Source: a virus. Taken from it: a stretch of DNA of 23,318 nucleotides. Below the pieces are notes generated by a model. It was not told the origin of the DNA. It searched no databases and saw nothing but the letters and a program-made list of their open reading frames with translations. How positions within the stretch are numbered: position 1 is the stretch's first letter; each line of letters begins with the position of its first letter. The position numbers were made by a program, and so were the translations under genes. Positions 1 through 6,694 of this stretch are shown one piece after another. The stretch spans positions 1-23,318 of the IMG/VR virus record IMGVR_UViG_3300042988_000340; one strand, 5' to 3'.

Positions 1-11
1 AGGCCTGGCGC

Positions 12-431
12 ATGGCCCGCCAGAGCATCGCGAAGCGCAAGCCCGAACCGCAGCCGATGCCGGGCACGGAGGCTGCTGCGCAGTCACCGATGATCCGCGC
101 CAACCAGGCCAAGCCCGACAGCGACGACCTGGAGGAAAGCCACGACAAGGCGCGCACCCGGCGCGAGATCGCCGAGGCGAACCTGGCCGAGTTGCGCGAA
201 GGCGAGCTCAGCCGCGAGCTGGTGCGCCGCGCGGACATCGAGAAAGCATCCTACGAGGCGGCCCGCGCGCTGCGCGACGGGCTGAGCAACTGCGCCAAGC
301 GCCTGGGCGCCACGGTGGCGGTCCTCACCACGCCCGAGGAATGCGCCGCCGCTATCGAGCGCGAGCACCGCACTCTGCTGCAGTCCTGGTCGCGCACGAT
401 GGGCTCCCTGTCGGAGCAGGCCGCGCCATGA
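12..431 (+). CDS. Terminase small subunit, Nu1/DUF1441-like (possibly 5'-partial)
   Basis: This is probably the DNA-recognition subunit of the packaging terminase, which binds the packaging site and hands DNA to the large subunit. The 139-residue product has a polar Pro/Gln-rich N-terminus, then a charged helical segment from about residue 45 (KARTRREIAEANLAELREGE) followed by LVRRADIEKASYEAARALRD. This layout is typical of the C-terminal oligomerisation part of Nu1-like small terminases. The usual N-terminal winged helix is not seen. The frame stays open to base 1 upstream of the ATG, so the true start could lie outside the window; only a weak AGG at bases 1-3 could serve as ribosome binding site. 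The gene ends in an ATGA overlap with the large terminase gene, which strongly supports its role. Family assignment is by pattern and position only. Confidence 0.68.
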   Translation: MARQSIAKRKPEPQPMPGTEAAAQSPMIRANQAKPDSDDLEESHDKARTRREIAEANLAELREGELSRELVRRADIEKASYEAARALRDGLSNCAKRLGATVAVLTTPEECAAAIEREHRTLLQSWSRTMGSLSEQAAP

Positions 432-2512
432 GCAACCTGGCCGACGGCTACGCCGCAGTCATGGCCGCGCACGCGCGCGGGTTCGAGCCGGATCCCGACA
501 TGCCGGTCGACGAGTGGGCCGACGAGTACGCCTACATCCCGGCCGATACCGGCGCCAATGAACACGGCAAGTACCGCACCAGCCGCACGCCGCACGCGCG
601 CGCCGTGATGCAGTGGCTGTCGGCCAACCACCCTTGCAAGCGCGTGGTGCTGATGGGTGCCAGCCAGATGCTCAAGACCCAGGTGGCGCTGAACTTCTTC
701 GGCGCCAGCGTCCACCAGGCGCCCAGCAACTTCCTGTGGATCGTCCCCACCGGCACGCTGGTCAAGCGCGCCAGCGGCCGGATCGACAAGACCATCCGCG
801 CGATCCCCGTGCTCGCCGATCGCGTGGCCAGCAAGCGCAGCCGCGACGCGTCGAACAACTTGACCACGAAGGAATTCACCGGCGGCACGCTGCATGTGCT
901 GACGGCCGGCGCCGCGGCCAACCTCTCCGAGGTGTCCGCGCGCTACCTGGTCTACGACGAGATCGACCGCTCCGAGAGCAGCGTCCAGGGCGAGGGCTCG
1001 CCGTCCGCCCTGGCGGAGGCCCGCCAGACCACCTTCGAGCAGAATCGCAAGGCCTACTACCCCAGCTCGCCGACCATCGAGGGCGAGTCGGCCATCGCAG
1101 ATCTGTTCGCCCAGGGCACGCAGCGCGAGGCGCTGGCCGACTGCATCCACTGCGGCCACGCGCAGCCGCTGGACTTCTTCAAGCTGATCCGCAGCGAGGA
1201 CGGCACCCAGGCCCTGTATCCGTGCGAGGAGTGCGGCGGGATCCACACCGAGGCCGACAAGGAACGCATGTTCGCCCGCGGCGCCTGGTCGGATGGCGTG
1301 GGCGGCGACGGTGAGACCGAGTCGGCCACGATCAGCCAGATGTTCTTGCCATATGGCTGGTTCCCCTGGATCGGCCTGATGAACAAGTACGAAAAGGCCC
1401 GCGAGCTGATGGAGGCCGGCAACGAGCACGAGATGATCGTGTTCTACAACACCCGGCTGGCCAAGTGCTGGGCCCGGGCGAAGGAGCAGACCAAGCACGA
1501 AGACCTGATGGCGCGCGTGGAGCCCTACCGCCTTGGCACCATGCCGGCGGCGGCCCTGCTGCTCACCGGCGCCGTCGACACCCAGAACGACCGCCTCGAG
1601 CTGCAGGTGCAGGGCTGGGGACCGGGCCTGGAGTCCTGGCTGGTCGACTACCAGGTGATCATGGGATCGCCCGCCGAGCTTGCCACCTGGGAGCGCCTCG
1701 ACCAGCTGCTGCTCGGCCGGTATCGGCATGCCGGATCCGGCCAGATGCTGAACATCGCCGCGGTGTTCATCGACTCCGGTGGATCTGCCACGCAGGAGGT
1801 CTACCAGTTCACCTACCCGCGCCGGCGCCGGCACATCTATGCGATCAAGGGCGCCAGTCGGCCCAACCGCCCGATCCTGAGCAGCAAGCCCTCGCTGGTG
1901 GACGTCAAGTACAACGGCAAGGTCGACCAGAAGGGCGCCCAGATGTGGATGATCGGCACCGACACCGCCAAGGACTACCTGGCGGCGCGCTGGCACAAGG
2001 CCAGCGGCCCGGGCGCCATCCACTTCCCCCAAGGCCTGGACGAGGGCTACTTCAAGCAGCTCACCGCCGAGTACATCACCCACAAGTACACCCGGGGCCA
2101 CCGCGTGCGGATCTGGGAAAAGAAGCAGAACGACCGCAACGAGGCGCTGGACCTGACGGTCTACAACCTGGCCGCCGCCTACTTCTGCGGCCTGCACAAG
2201 AAAACAGAGCACCAGTGGCAGGTGCTGCGCGACCGCCTAAACCCGCGCGAGCCGGAGCTCTTCGCGGCCGCCAATGAGCCCGTGCAGACGCCAGAACCGC
2301 CCAAAGCATCCCCCTTGCAACTTGACAAGAAACATGCGACAATGCATGCCGTCGCGGTCGAAGAACACCCCGAGAATCCACCGCCGTCAGACACGGCAAC
2401 CACACCCGACCAGGCGCAGGCCAGCCCGGCAAAGGTGTCTCCAAAAAGCCCACCCAAGCCCGTGCGAGCCCGCAACTTCCCACGCCGTAGCGGCTGGGTC
2501 AAACAGTGGTAA
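428..2512 (+). CDS. Terminase large subunit, phage lambda GpA family
   Basis: This is the ATP-driven DNA packaging motor and nuclease that docks on the portal. The 694-residue product has an ATPase domain with a variant Walker A at residues 76-84 (MGASQMLKT, the SQMxKT form usual in GpA proteins) and a Walker B at 174-180 (LVYDEID). Paired CxxC motifs (C239/C242 and C266/C269) look like a zinc-binding insert. The nuclease domain shows acidic residues at D384 (VDTQNDRLE), D449 (FIDSGG) and D575 (NEALDLTVYN). Residues 615-680 form a Pro/Ala/Thr-rich low-complexity linker before a conserved-looking end (RRSGWVKQW). The frame is open upstream to 341, but the ATG at 428 is preferred because it overlaps the small terminase stop (ATGA) and gives a normal N-terminus. 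A promoter-like sequence lies inside the linker-coding region. Confidence 0.96.
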   Translation: MSNLADGYAAVMAAHARGFEPDPDMPVDEWADEYAYIPADTGANEHGKYRTSRTPHARAVMQWLSANHPCKRVVLMGASQMLKTQVALNFFGASVHQAPSNFLWIVPTGTLVKRASGRIDKTIRAIPVLADRVASKRSRDASNNLTTKEFTGGTLHVLTAGAAANLSEVSARYLVYDEIDRSESSVQGEGSPSALAEARQTTFEQNRKAYYPSSPTIEGESAIADLFAQGTQREALADCIHCGHAQPLDFFKLIRSEDGTQALYPCEECGGIHTEADKERMFARGAWSDGVGGDGETESATISQMFLPYGWFPWIGLMNKYEKARELMEAGNEHEMIVFYNTRLAKCWARAKEQTKHEDLMARVEPYRLGTMPAAALLLTGAVDTQNDRLELQVQGWGPGLESWLVDYQVIMGSPAELATWERLDQLLLGRYRHAGSGQMLNIAAVFIDSGGSATQEVYQFTYPRRRRHIYAIKGASRPNRPILSSKPSLVDVKYNGKVDQKGAQMWMIGTDTAKDYLAARWHKASGPGAIHFPQGLDEGYFKQLTAEYITHKYTRGHRVRIWEKKQNDRNEALDLTVYNLAAAYFCGLHKKTEHQWQVLRDRLNPREPELFAAANEPVQTPEPPKASPLQLDKKHATMHAVAVEEHPENPPPSDTATTPDQAQASPAKVSPKSPPKPVRARNFPRRSGWVKQW
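2315..2348 (+). promoter_or_regulatory. Candidate sigma70-like promoter with inverted repeat over the -10
   Basis: TTGCAA at 2315-2320 and GACAAT at 2338-2343 are separated by 17 bases, each matching four of six consensus positions. The -10-like box is flanked exactly by CATGC (2333-2337) and GCATG (2344-2348), a perfect 5-bp inverted repeat that could be an operator. It lies within the low-complexity linker-coding part of the large terminase gene, about 180 bases before the helix-turn-helix gene. This is only a sequence match; activity is inferred. Confidence 0.28.
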
Positions 2513-2523
2513 GCGGGGTGAAC

Positions 2524-2787
2524 ATGGCAGACATCGTCGACGACTTCATGCAGCGCCTGCGCGCGATTGCGCCTGACTTCCCGGCTCAGGCGGCCCAGCA
2601 GCTTGAGGCGCAGACGCGCCAGGTGTGGGGTGGCACCGAGCCCTATGTGGCAAAGCGCCCTGCGCAGCTGCGCACCTTGAAGATCGGCGAAGGCCTCAGA
2701 GCCCAGAAGTCACTGCGCGACGTGTTTTCAGATGCCGGAATCACCAAGCAGCACGGTTATCGACTGTTGTCGTCCAAGAGCCGGTAA
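2524..2787 (+). CDS. Small helix-turn-helix protein, Mor/C activator-like
   Basis: This is a putative DNA-binding regulator of 87 residues. Residues 35-45 (VWGGTEPYVAK) followed by a C-terminal helix-turn-helix candidate at about 63-82 (SLRDVFSDAGITKQHGYRLL) match the general pattern of the Mor/C family of Mu-like late activators: WGG, a Tyr, a Lys, an Arg-rich helix, then a YRLL-type recognition helix. The full-length Mor N-terminal dimerisation domain is short or missing. The start at 2524 is chosen because GGGGTG at 2515-2520 gives a close upstream ribosome binding site; a GTG at 2506 overlapping the terminase stop is the alternative. The stop TAA lies inside a repeat that recurs after the portal gene. 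A regulator between terminase and portal is not part of the classical lambda order. An alternative is an accessory packaging protein. Confidence 0.6.
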   Translation: MADIVDDFMQRLRAIAPDFPAQAAQQLEAQTRQVWGGTEPYVAKRPAQLRTLKIGEGLRAQKSLRDVFSDAGITKQHGYRLLSSKSR

Positions 2788-2810
2788 CATTTTTCCCCCT
2801 GAACTTTTCC
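2784..2810 (+). repeat. Intergenic direct repeat, copy 1
   Basis: GTAACATTTTTCCCCCTGA (2784-2802) recurs exactly at 8331-8349. Both copies continue with CTTTTCC (2804-2810 here, after one extra A). The TAA in the repeat is the stop codon of the upstream gene, and the TGA at 2800-2802 is a second stop in the same frame. The remaining bases up to the fibre start at 2918 hold no recognisable gene; only a weak -35/-10-like pair (TTGCCT at 2851, AATCAT at 2875) was seen. Confidence 0.85.
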
Positions 2811-2917
2811 GCAGGCTTCGGCCAGCATCAAAGCCTACTGCGTGATGCATTTGCCTTCCTTGAGTGGCATCGCGAATCATCCGGCGTTACTCGCACCAAC
2901 TGGAGAGCATTAAGAAC

Positions 2918-4903
2918 ATGAGCTGGGAAGTACCTGCCGGCGGTAGCGGATCTGTCGGGTTCACGAACACTGGGCTGGCCTACGACGGCACAAACCTGTT
3001 GATCGGAGACTTCACGAATGGTCGGATCGTCAAGACCACACTGACTGGCGCATACGTCGGCGAGATCGTTTTGGCTTCGGCGCCAGCGACCAGCGTGCAG
3101 GGCGTCGCATACGACAGCAGCGATGGCACCTATTGGGTGTGCCATGCTCACGCCACTGCTGGAACTATCCGCCAGTACAACTCAAGCGGGACGCTGCTCA
3201 ACACGATCACACCAGGGGTCGGGACGCAGGGGCCTAACGGCTGCTTCTACGACGCGGCAAACGACCGCATTCTGACTGTCTGGCCAGGCTTCCCTAACGT
3301 GATTCGTGGCTATTCGTGCGCCACGTTGTCCACGACGCCGGTCGAGACTATCACTCTATCCGGCTTGAGCGGCGGTTACGTCGACGGCATTGCCCTAGAC
3401 CCTTCCACGCCTACCACCGATCTGTGGGTTACGGTGGATGGCGCCACGGAAGCCGAGCCCGCTTTTTTGTCGAAGGCAAGCAGGTCCACGGGCGCGGCCT
3501 CGTCGACCGTCGTTATGCCATCGTCTTGCGAAAGCATCGCCTTCGTCGGCAGCAGCTTGTACAGTTGCCACGACCAAGGGTTCCATCTGAGTGTGACAAA
3601 CGGCAACCGGGTATGGAAGCTGGACCCGACTACCGGGGAGGAGGCCTACGGGTTTTCTGTCCGCGCCAAGGGGGGCAGCTTCACGCTGTTGACTTCCACC
3701 GGGAACCAGGCCGTGTCCGGTCTGGGGTTCGTTCCCAAAGTTGTCTTTGTGTTTGGCATGTTCAATGGGGCGGGCATCGCATACGGGGACGCCTTTGGGG
3801 TCGCTGACAGCCAGACGCGCCAGTGGGCGATGTCGAGCCGGAACAATGACAACGTCACCCCGACGCAGTGCGACAAGTCGTGGGATTCCACGCTGTTCTT
3901 CCACTGTACTGATGGCCTGGGCGCCGTAGTGTGCCAGGCGGCGTTCGGCTCAGTCACCCACGACGGGTTTGCTCTCAAGGTCACAAACGCGGCGCTCGCG
4001 ACCAGGCGGCTGCACTACCTGGCCCTGGCGGGCGATGATGTTGAGGCCTACGTGAGCAAATTCGACCTGGCGACAGGTACAGGAAACCAGGCGGTGACCG
4101 GCGTCCCGTTCACCCCGAAGTGCGTGCTCATGTCGGCCAACCTGAGCAACACCACCGAAGGCATTTCCGCTATTGAGTCTCGCTTCGCACTTGGTGCCAT
4201 GACGTCAGCAGCGCAGTGGTGCGCAACATCCTACGCGCTTGACAACTTGGCCGCCGGGGACGAGCAGGGTGTGGGGCGCACTGACGCGGCCATCGTTCGG
4301 ATCTCGGACGTGTTCACGACCACCGCGCTGGCCGCCCGCACTTCCCTGGATGCGAACGGGTTCACTGTCAACAAGAGCACGGCACCTGGTGGGTCCATTC
4401 GCCTCGGATACGTTGCTCTGGGAGGCCCGGCCTTGTACGCAGTGGGTGCGTTCAACCAACCGACCAGCACGGGTGACCAGGCAATCACAGGCGTTGGGTT
4501 CAGGCCACTGGCCGAATTGTTCCTATCCGCCGGCCGAGTGGCCAGCACGACCCCGACAGGCGGGTCGCGGACTATGCTGGGTGCCGCCGTGTCCTCTACT
4601 GATCGACGCAGCTACGCGGCGACTGCTCAAGACGCGGTAAACCCGACCAACTCGGCCCGTGACATGGACGAGACGGCGTGCTTGATCGCCATCAGCGACG
4701 GCGGCACGCCGACACGCCTGGCAACTGCCGGGTTCGTGTCCCAAGACTCGGATGGGTTCACGGTGAACTGGTCCGCAGCGGACGCCACAGCAAGACAAAA
4801 CTTTTATCTGGCAGTGGGGGCGCCCCCACCAACGGACGCATCGGGCCGGCTATCTGAGCGTCGAAACCAGTCTGGTATCAACTTTTTCGGTGCAAGGAGA
4901 TAA
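2918..4903 (+). CDS. Putative phage fibre/structural protein with propeller-like N-terminus and three tandem repeats
   Basis: The 661-residue protein is probably a virion surface or adhesion protein. Residues 1-250 contain short repeated units of the GLAYDGTNLLIGDF type (also GVAYDSSDGTYWV, GIALDPSTPTTDLWV), which resemble NHL/WD-like beta-propeller blades. Residues from about 245 on hold three related units of about 128 residues, each carrying a TGNQAVTGVxFxPK motif at 260-274, 387-401 and 517-531, followed by an aspartate- and glycine-rich DGF.V block. The start at 2918 (MSWEVPAG) is preferred over a GTG at 2864; neither has a strong ribosome binding site. Base composition is lower in GC than flanking genes: 32 of 60 G/C in 3541-3600 against 46 of 60 in 17101-17160. 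The place between terminase and portal is unusual for a fibre gene. No exact family is recognised. Confidence 0.68.
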   Translation: MSWEVPAGGSGSVGFTNTGLAYDGTNLLIGDFTNGRIVKTTLTGAYVGEIVLASAPATSVQGVAYDSSDGTYWVCHAHATAGTIRQYNSSGTLLNTITPGVGTQGPNGCFYDAANDRILTVWPGFPNVIRGYSCATLSTTPVETITLSGLSGGYVDGIALDPSTPTTDLWVTVDGATEAEPAFLSKASRSTGAASSTVVMPSSCESIAFVGSSLYSCHDQGFHLSVTNGNRVWKLDPTTGEEAYGFSVRAKGGSFTLLTSTGNQAVSGLGFVPKVVFVFGMFNGAGIAYGDAFGVADSQTRQWAMSSRNNDNVTPTQCDKSWDSTLFFHCTDGLGAVVCQAAFGSVTHDGFALKVTNAALATRRLHYLALAGDDVEAYVSKFDLATGTGNQAVTGVPFTPKCVLMSANLSNTTEGISAIESRFALGAMTSAAQWCATSYALDNLAAGDEQGVGRTDAAIVRISDVFTTTALAARTSLDANGFTVNKSTAPGGSIRLGYVALGGPALYAVGAFNQPTSTGDQAITGVGFRPLAELFLSAGRVASTTPTGGSRTMLGAAVSSTDRRSYAATAQDAVNPTNSARDMDETACLIAISDGGTPTRLATAGFVSQDSDGFTVNWSAADATARQNFYLAVGAPPPTDASGRLSERRNQSGINFFGARR

Positions 4904-4905
4904 GC

Positions 4906-5892
4906 ATGGCTACTTACAACACGCCTAAACGCGGGGTTGCTTTCAAGATGTACGTGGGCCTGGTGGACCAGGCCGACACGCGCCTGCTGAAGGCCAATCC
5001 AACTATTGCGTCAGGCGATTTCCAGATCAGCAAGGACGGTGGGGCCTTTGCCAATCTGGCCACCTTGCCCAGCGCGAACCCGGCAAGCAGTCGCGCGGTG
5101 ATGATTGACCTGTCGGCCAGCGAGATGACAGCTGACAACATCGTGATCCAGTGCGTCGACGCATCGGGCGCAGAGTGGTGCGACCAGATCATCAACTTGC
5201 AGACCACCGCCAGCCAGCTCGACGACCTGGCAACGGCGGCAAACCTGGCAACGCTCGCCGGCTACGTTGACACCGAGGTCGCTGCAATCGTCACGGCCAC
5301 CACTGCGTCGGCCATTCGGACGGCCCTGGGCCTTGCTTCGGCCAACCTGGACACGCAGATCGGAACGCTGGCAACAGCGGCCAACCTGGCTACGGCGGTG
5401 GGCTACATCGACACCGAGGTCGCCGCCATCAAAGCCAAGACCGATAACCTGCCAGCGGCGCCGGCCGCCGTAGGCGACATCCCATCCGCTGCCACGATCG
5501 CAGACGCAGTCTGGGATGAGGCCCTGAGCGGTCATGCCACCAGTGGCACGACAGGCGCGGCGCTGTCCGCGGCGTCAGGTGGAGGTAGTGGGGGCCTCGA
5601 CGCTGCTGGCGTGCGAGCCGCCATCGGGCTGGCCTCGGCCAACCTGGACACGCAACTGGCCGCCTTGCCGACCGCAGCCGAAAACGCCGATGCCGTGTGG
5701 GACGAGGCTGTCGACGGCTCGACCACGGCGCGCGAGTCCATGCGTCTGCACAACAGCGCCCTGGGCGGCAAGGCCAGCGGCATGGGCTCCACCACCGCCG
5801 TGTTCCGCGACCTGGCCGACTCCAAGGCCCGCATCACTGCCACCGTGGACGCCGACGGCAACCGCACCGCAATCACGCGAGATCTGACCTGA
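4906..5892 (+). CDS. Putative phage fibre stalk / structural protein with VWDEA modules
   Basis: The 328-residue protein is likely a structural stalk or adaptor. Residues 1-100 form a beta-rich domain starting GVAFKMYVGLVDQ and ending near DQIINLQT, similar in pattern to N-terminal domains of baseplate or fibre-attachment proteins. The remainder is an Ala-rich, probably helical or trimeric shaft with duplicated units: LATAANLAT...GYxDTEVAAI twice, GLASANLDTQ twice and ADAVWDEA twice. Such VWDEA units are frequent in phage stalk proteins. A strong ribosome binding site (AAGGAGA, 4894-4900) sits 5 bases before the ATG, inside the end of the upstream gene. The gene ends in TGATG, coupling it to the next small gene. 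Function is inferred from composition and position; it might be a capsid or neck appendage rather than a tail fibre. Confidence 0.7.
   Translation: MATYNTPKRGVAFKMYVGLVDQADTRLLKANPTIASGDFQISKDGGAFANLATLPSANPASSRAVMIDLSASEMTADNIVIQCVDASGAEWCDQIINLQTTASQLDDLATAANLATLAGYVDTEVAAIVTATTASAIRTALGLASANLDTQIGTLATAANLATAVGYIDTEVAAIKAKTDNLPAAPAAVGDIPSAATIADAVWDEALSGHATSGTTGAALSAASGGGSGGLDAAGVRAAIGLASANLDTQLAALPTAAENADAVWDEAVDGSTTARESMRLHNSALGGKASGMGSTTAVFRDLADSKARITATVDADGNRTAITRDLT
5227..5430 (+). repeat. Internal duplicated shaft module in the stalk gene
   Basis: Bases 5227-5289 and 5368-5430 encode two near-identical 21-residue units (beginning LATAANLAT and ending DTEVAAI). Further copies of neighbouring motifs are GLASANLDTQ (near 5326 and 5626) and ADAVWDEA (near 5503 and 5686). 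The pattern indicates growth of the shaft by in-frame duplication. Confidence 0.75.
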
Positions 5893-6146
5893 TGTTTGCT
5901 AGGCGGTACTTCCCCAGCCGCCACTTTGCCGCCCGGTTCTTTGGCGACGGCGGCAGCAGCTCGTCCAGTGTCCCTGGGGCGCAATTCTTCGGGCGTCGTT
6001 ACTTTGGCGTCCGCGTCTTCGGATCTGCATATTACGGTCCTGGAGAGGCGACCACCTCTGCCACGTTTACTGTTGATAGCAAAGTCCGTCTGGGCCGCAA
6101 GATCGCAAAGTCGCCAGATACCCGTCTCGGAAGGACAACCCCATGA
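5892..6146 (+). CDS. Small Arg/aromatic-rich phage protein (MFARRYF type)
   Basis: This 84-residue protein starts MFARRYFPSRHFAARFFG and later repeats the theme as FFGRRYFGVRVFG and YYGPG. That gives closely spaced Arg-(Arg)-Tyr/Phe-Phe-(Gly/Pro) units separated by a poly-Ser stretch. Small proteins with this RYF/RFFG pattern are commonly seen among phage structural genes, but I know of no established function. It is coupled to its neighbours on both sides: TGATG with the stalk gene and ATGA with the next gene. That arrangement strongly supports translation despite the small size. The aromatic/Arg motifs could pack against other virion proteins or membranes; this is speculation. Confidence 0.7.
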   Translation: MFARRYFPSRHFAARFFGDGGSSSSSVPGAQFFGRRYFGVRVFGSAYYGPGEATTSATFTVDSKVRLGRKIAKSPDTRLGRTTP

Positions 6147-6694
6147 TCGACAAGCTCACCGCTGGCGACACGCTCAATTTTCTGACCTCTGGCGGCGACT
6201 ATCCAGCCGGCTCCGGGTGGTCGCTGGTGTACAAGCTGATCCCTCGCACCGCGGGTCCTTCGGTCATCTCTTTCTCCAGCTCGGCCGAGGGTGATGACCA
6301 CCGTGTAACTGTGGCCAGCACCACCACCGCGAACTGGACAGCGGGAACCTACAGCTGGGCGGTCTACGCTTCAAGAAGTGGCGAGCGCCACACGCTGCAA
6401 ACGGGCACGACCCAGATCATGGCTGACCCTGGCGCGGTGTCCACACTGGACACCCGTTCTCCTGCGGCGATCGCGCTCGAGGCAGCTGACGCCGCCCTGG
6501 CCGCCTACGGTGCCAAAGCCTACCTGCATTCCTACGAGATCGCCGGCCGCAGCCAGCGCTTCCAGGATCCGGCCACCTTCATGGCCTGGCGCGACAAGCT
6601 GAAGGCTGAGGTCCGACGCGAAGAGGCCGCCGCAGACATCGCCGCTGGCCGCCGGCCCCGTAACCAGATCCTTGCAAGGTTCAACACACGATGA
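6143..6694 (+). CDS. Two-part phage structural protein with gpW-like C-terminus
   Basis: The 183-residue protein appears to have two parts. Residues 1-95 look like an immunoglobulin-like beta domain (AGDTLNFLTSGGDYPAGSGW, then TANWTAGTYSWAVYAS and GERHTLQTG). Residues 105-183 are helical and end with SYEIAGRSQRF, MAWRDKLKAEVRREEAAAD and ILARF. This tail resembles head-tail joining proteins of the gpW type, where a GRS(V/L) strand is followed by an Arg/Glu-rich helix. In lambda, gpW lies just before the portal gene, and this gene also ends directly before portal with an ATGA overlap. A connector or adaptor role linking the fibre cassette to the head-tail junction is plausible but unproven. Confidence 0.62.
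   Translation: MIDKLTAGDTLNFLTSGGDYPAGSGWSLVYKLIPRTAGPSVISFSSSAEGDDHRVTVASTTTANWTAGTYSWAVYASRSGERHTLQTGTTQIMADPGAVSTLDTRSPAAIALEAADAALAAYGAKAYLHSYEIAGRSQRFQDPATFMAWRDKLKAEVRREEAAADIAAGRRPRNQILARFNTR

Noticed and set aside
251-2212. Long open frame on the minus strand opposite the terminase (653 codons)
   Set aside because: It is a shadow of GC-rich codon bias; its product is low-complexity and it opposes a clear gpA-type gene.
2784-2810. T5-C5 tract as a ribosomal slip site joining neighbouring genes
   Set aside because: In both copies the tract lies after the stop codon of the upstream gene, so ribosomes would not reach it in frame.
2851-2880. TTGCCT-18-AATCAT as a promoter for the fibre gene
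   Set aside because: Only four of six matches in each box with an 18-base spacer; too weak to list separately.
2864-2917. Earlier GTG start for the fibre-like protein
   Set aside because: No ribosome binding site, and the added residues are basic and unlike the rest; MSWEVPAG at 2918 is the better N-terminus.
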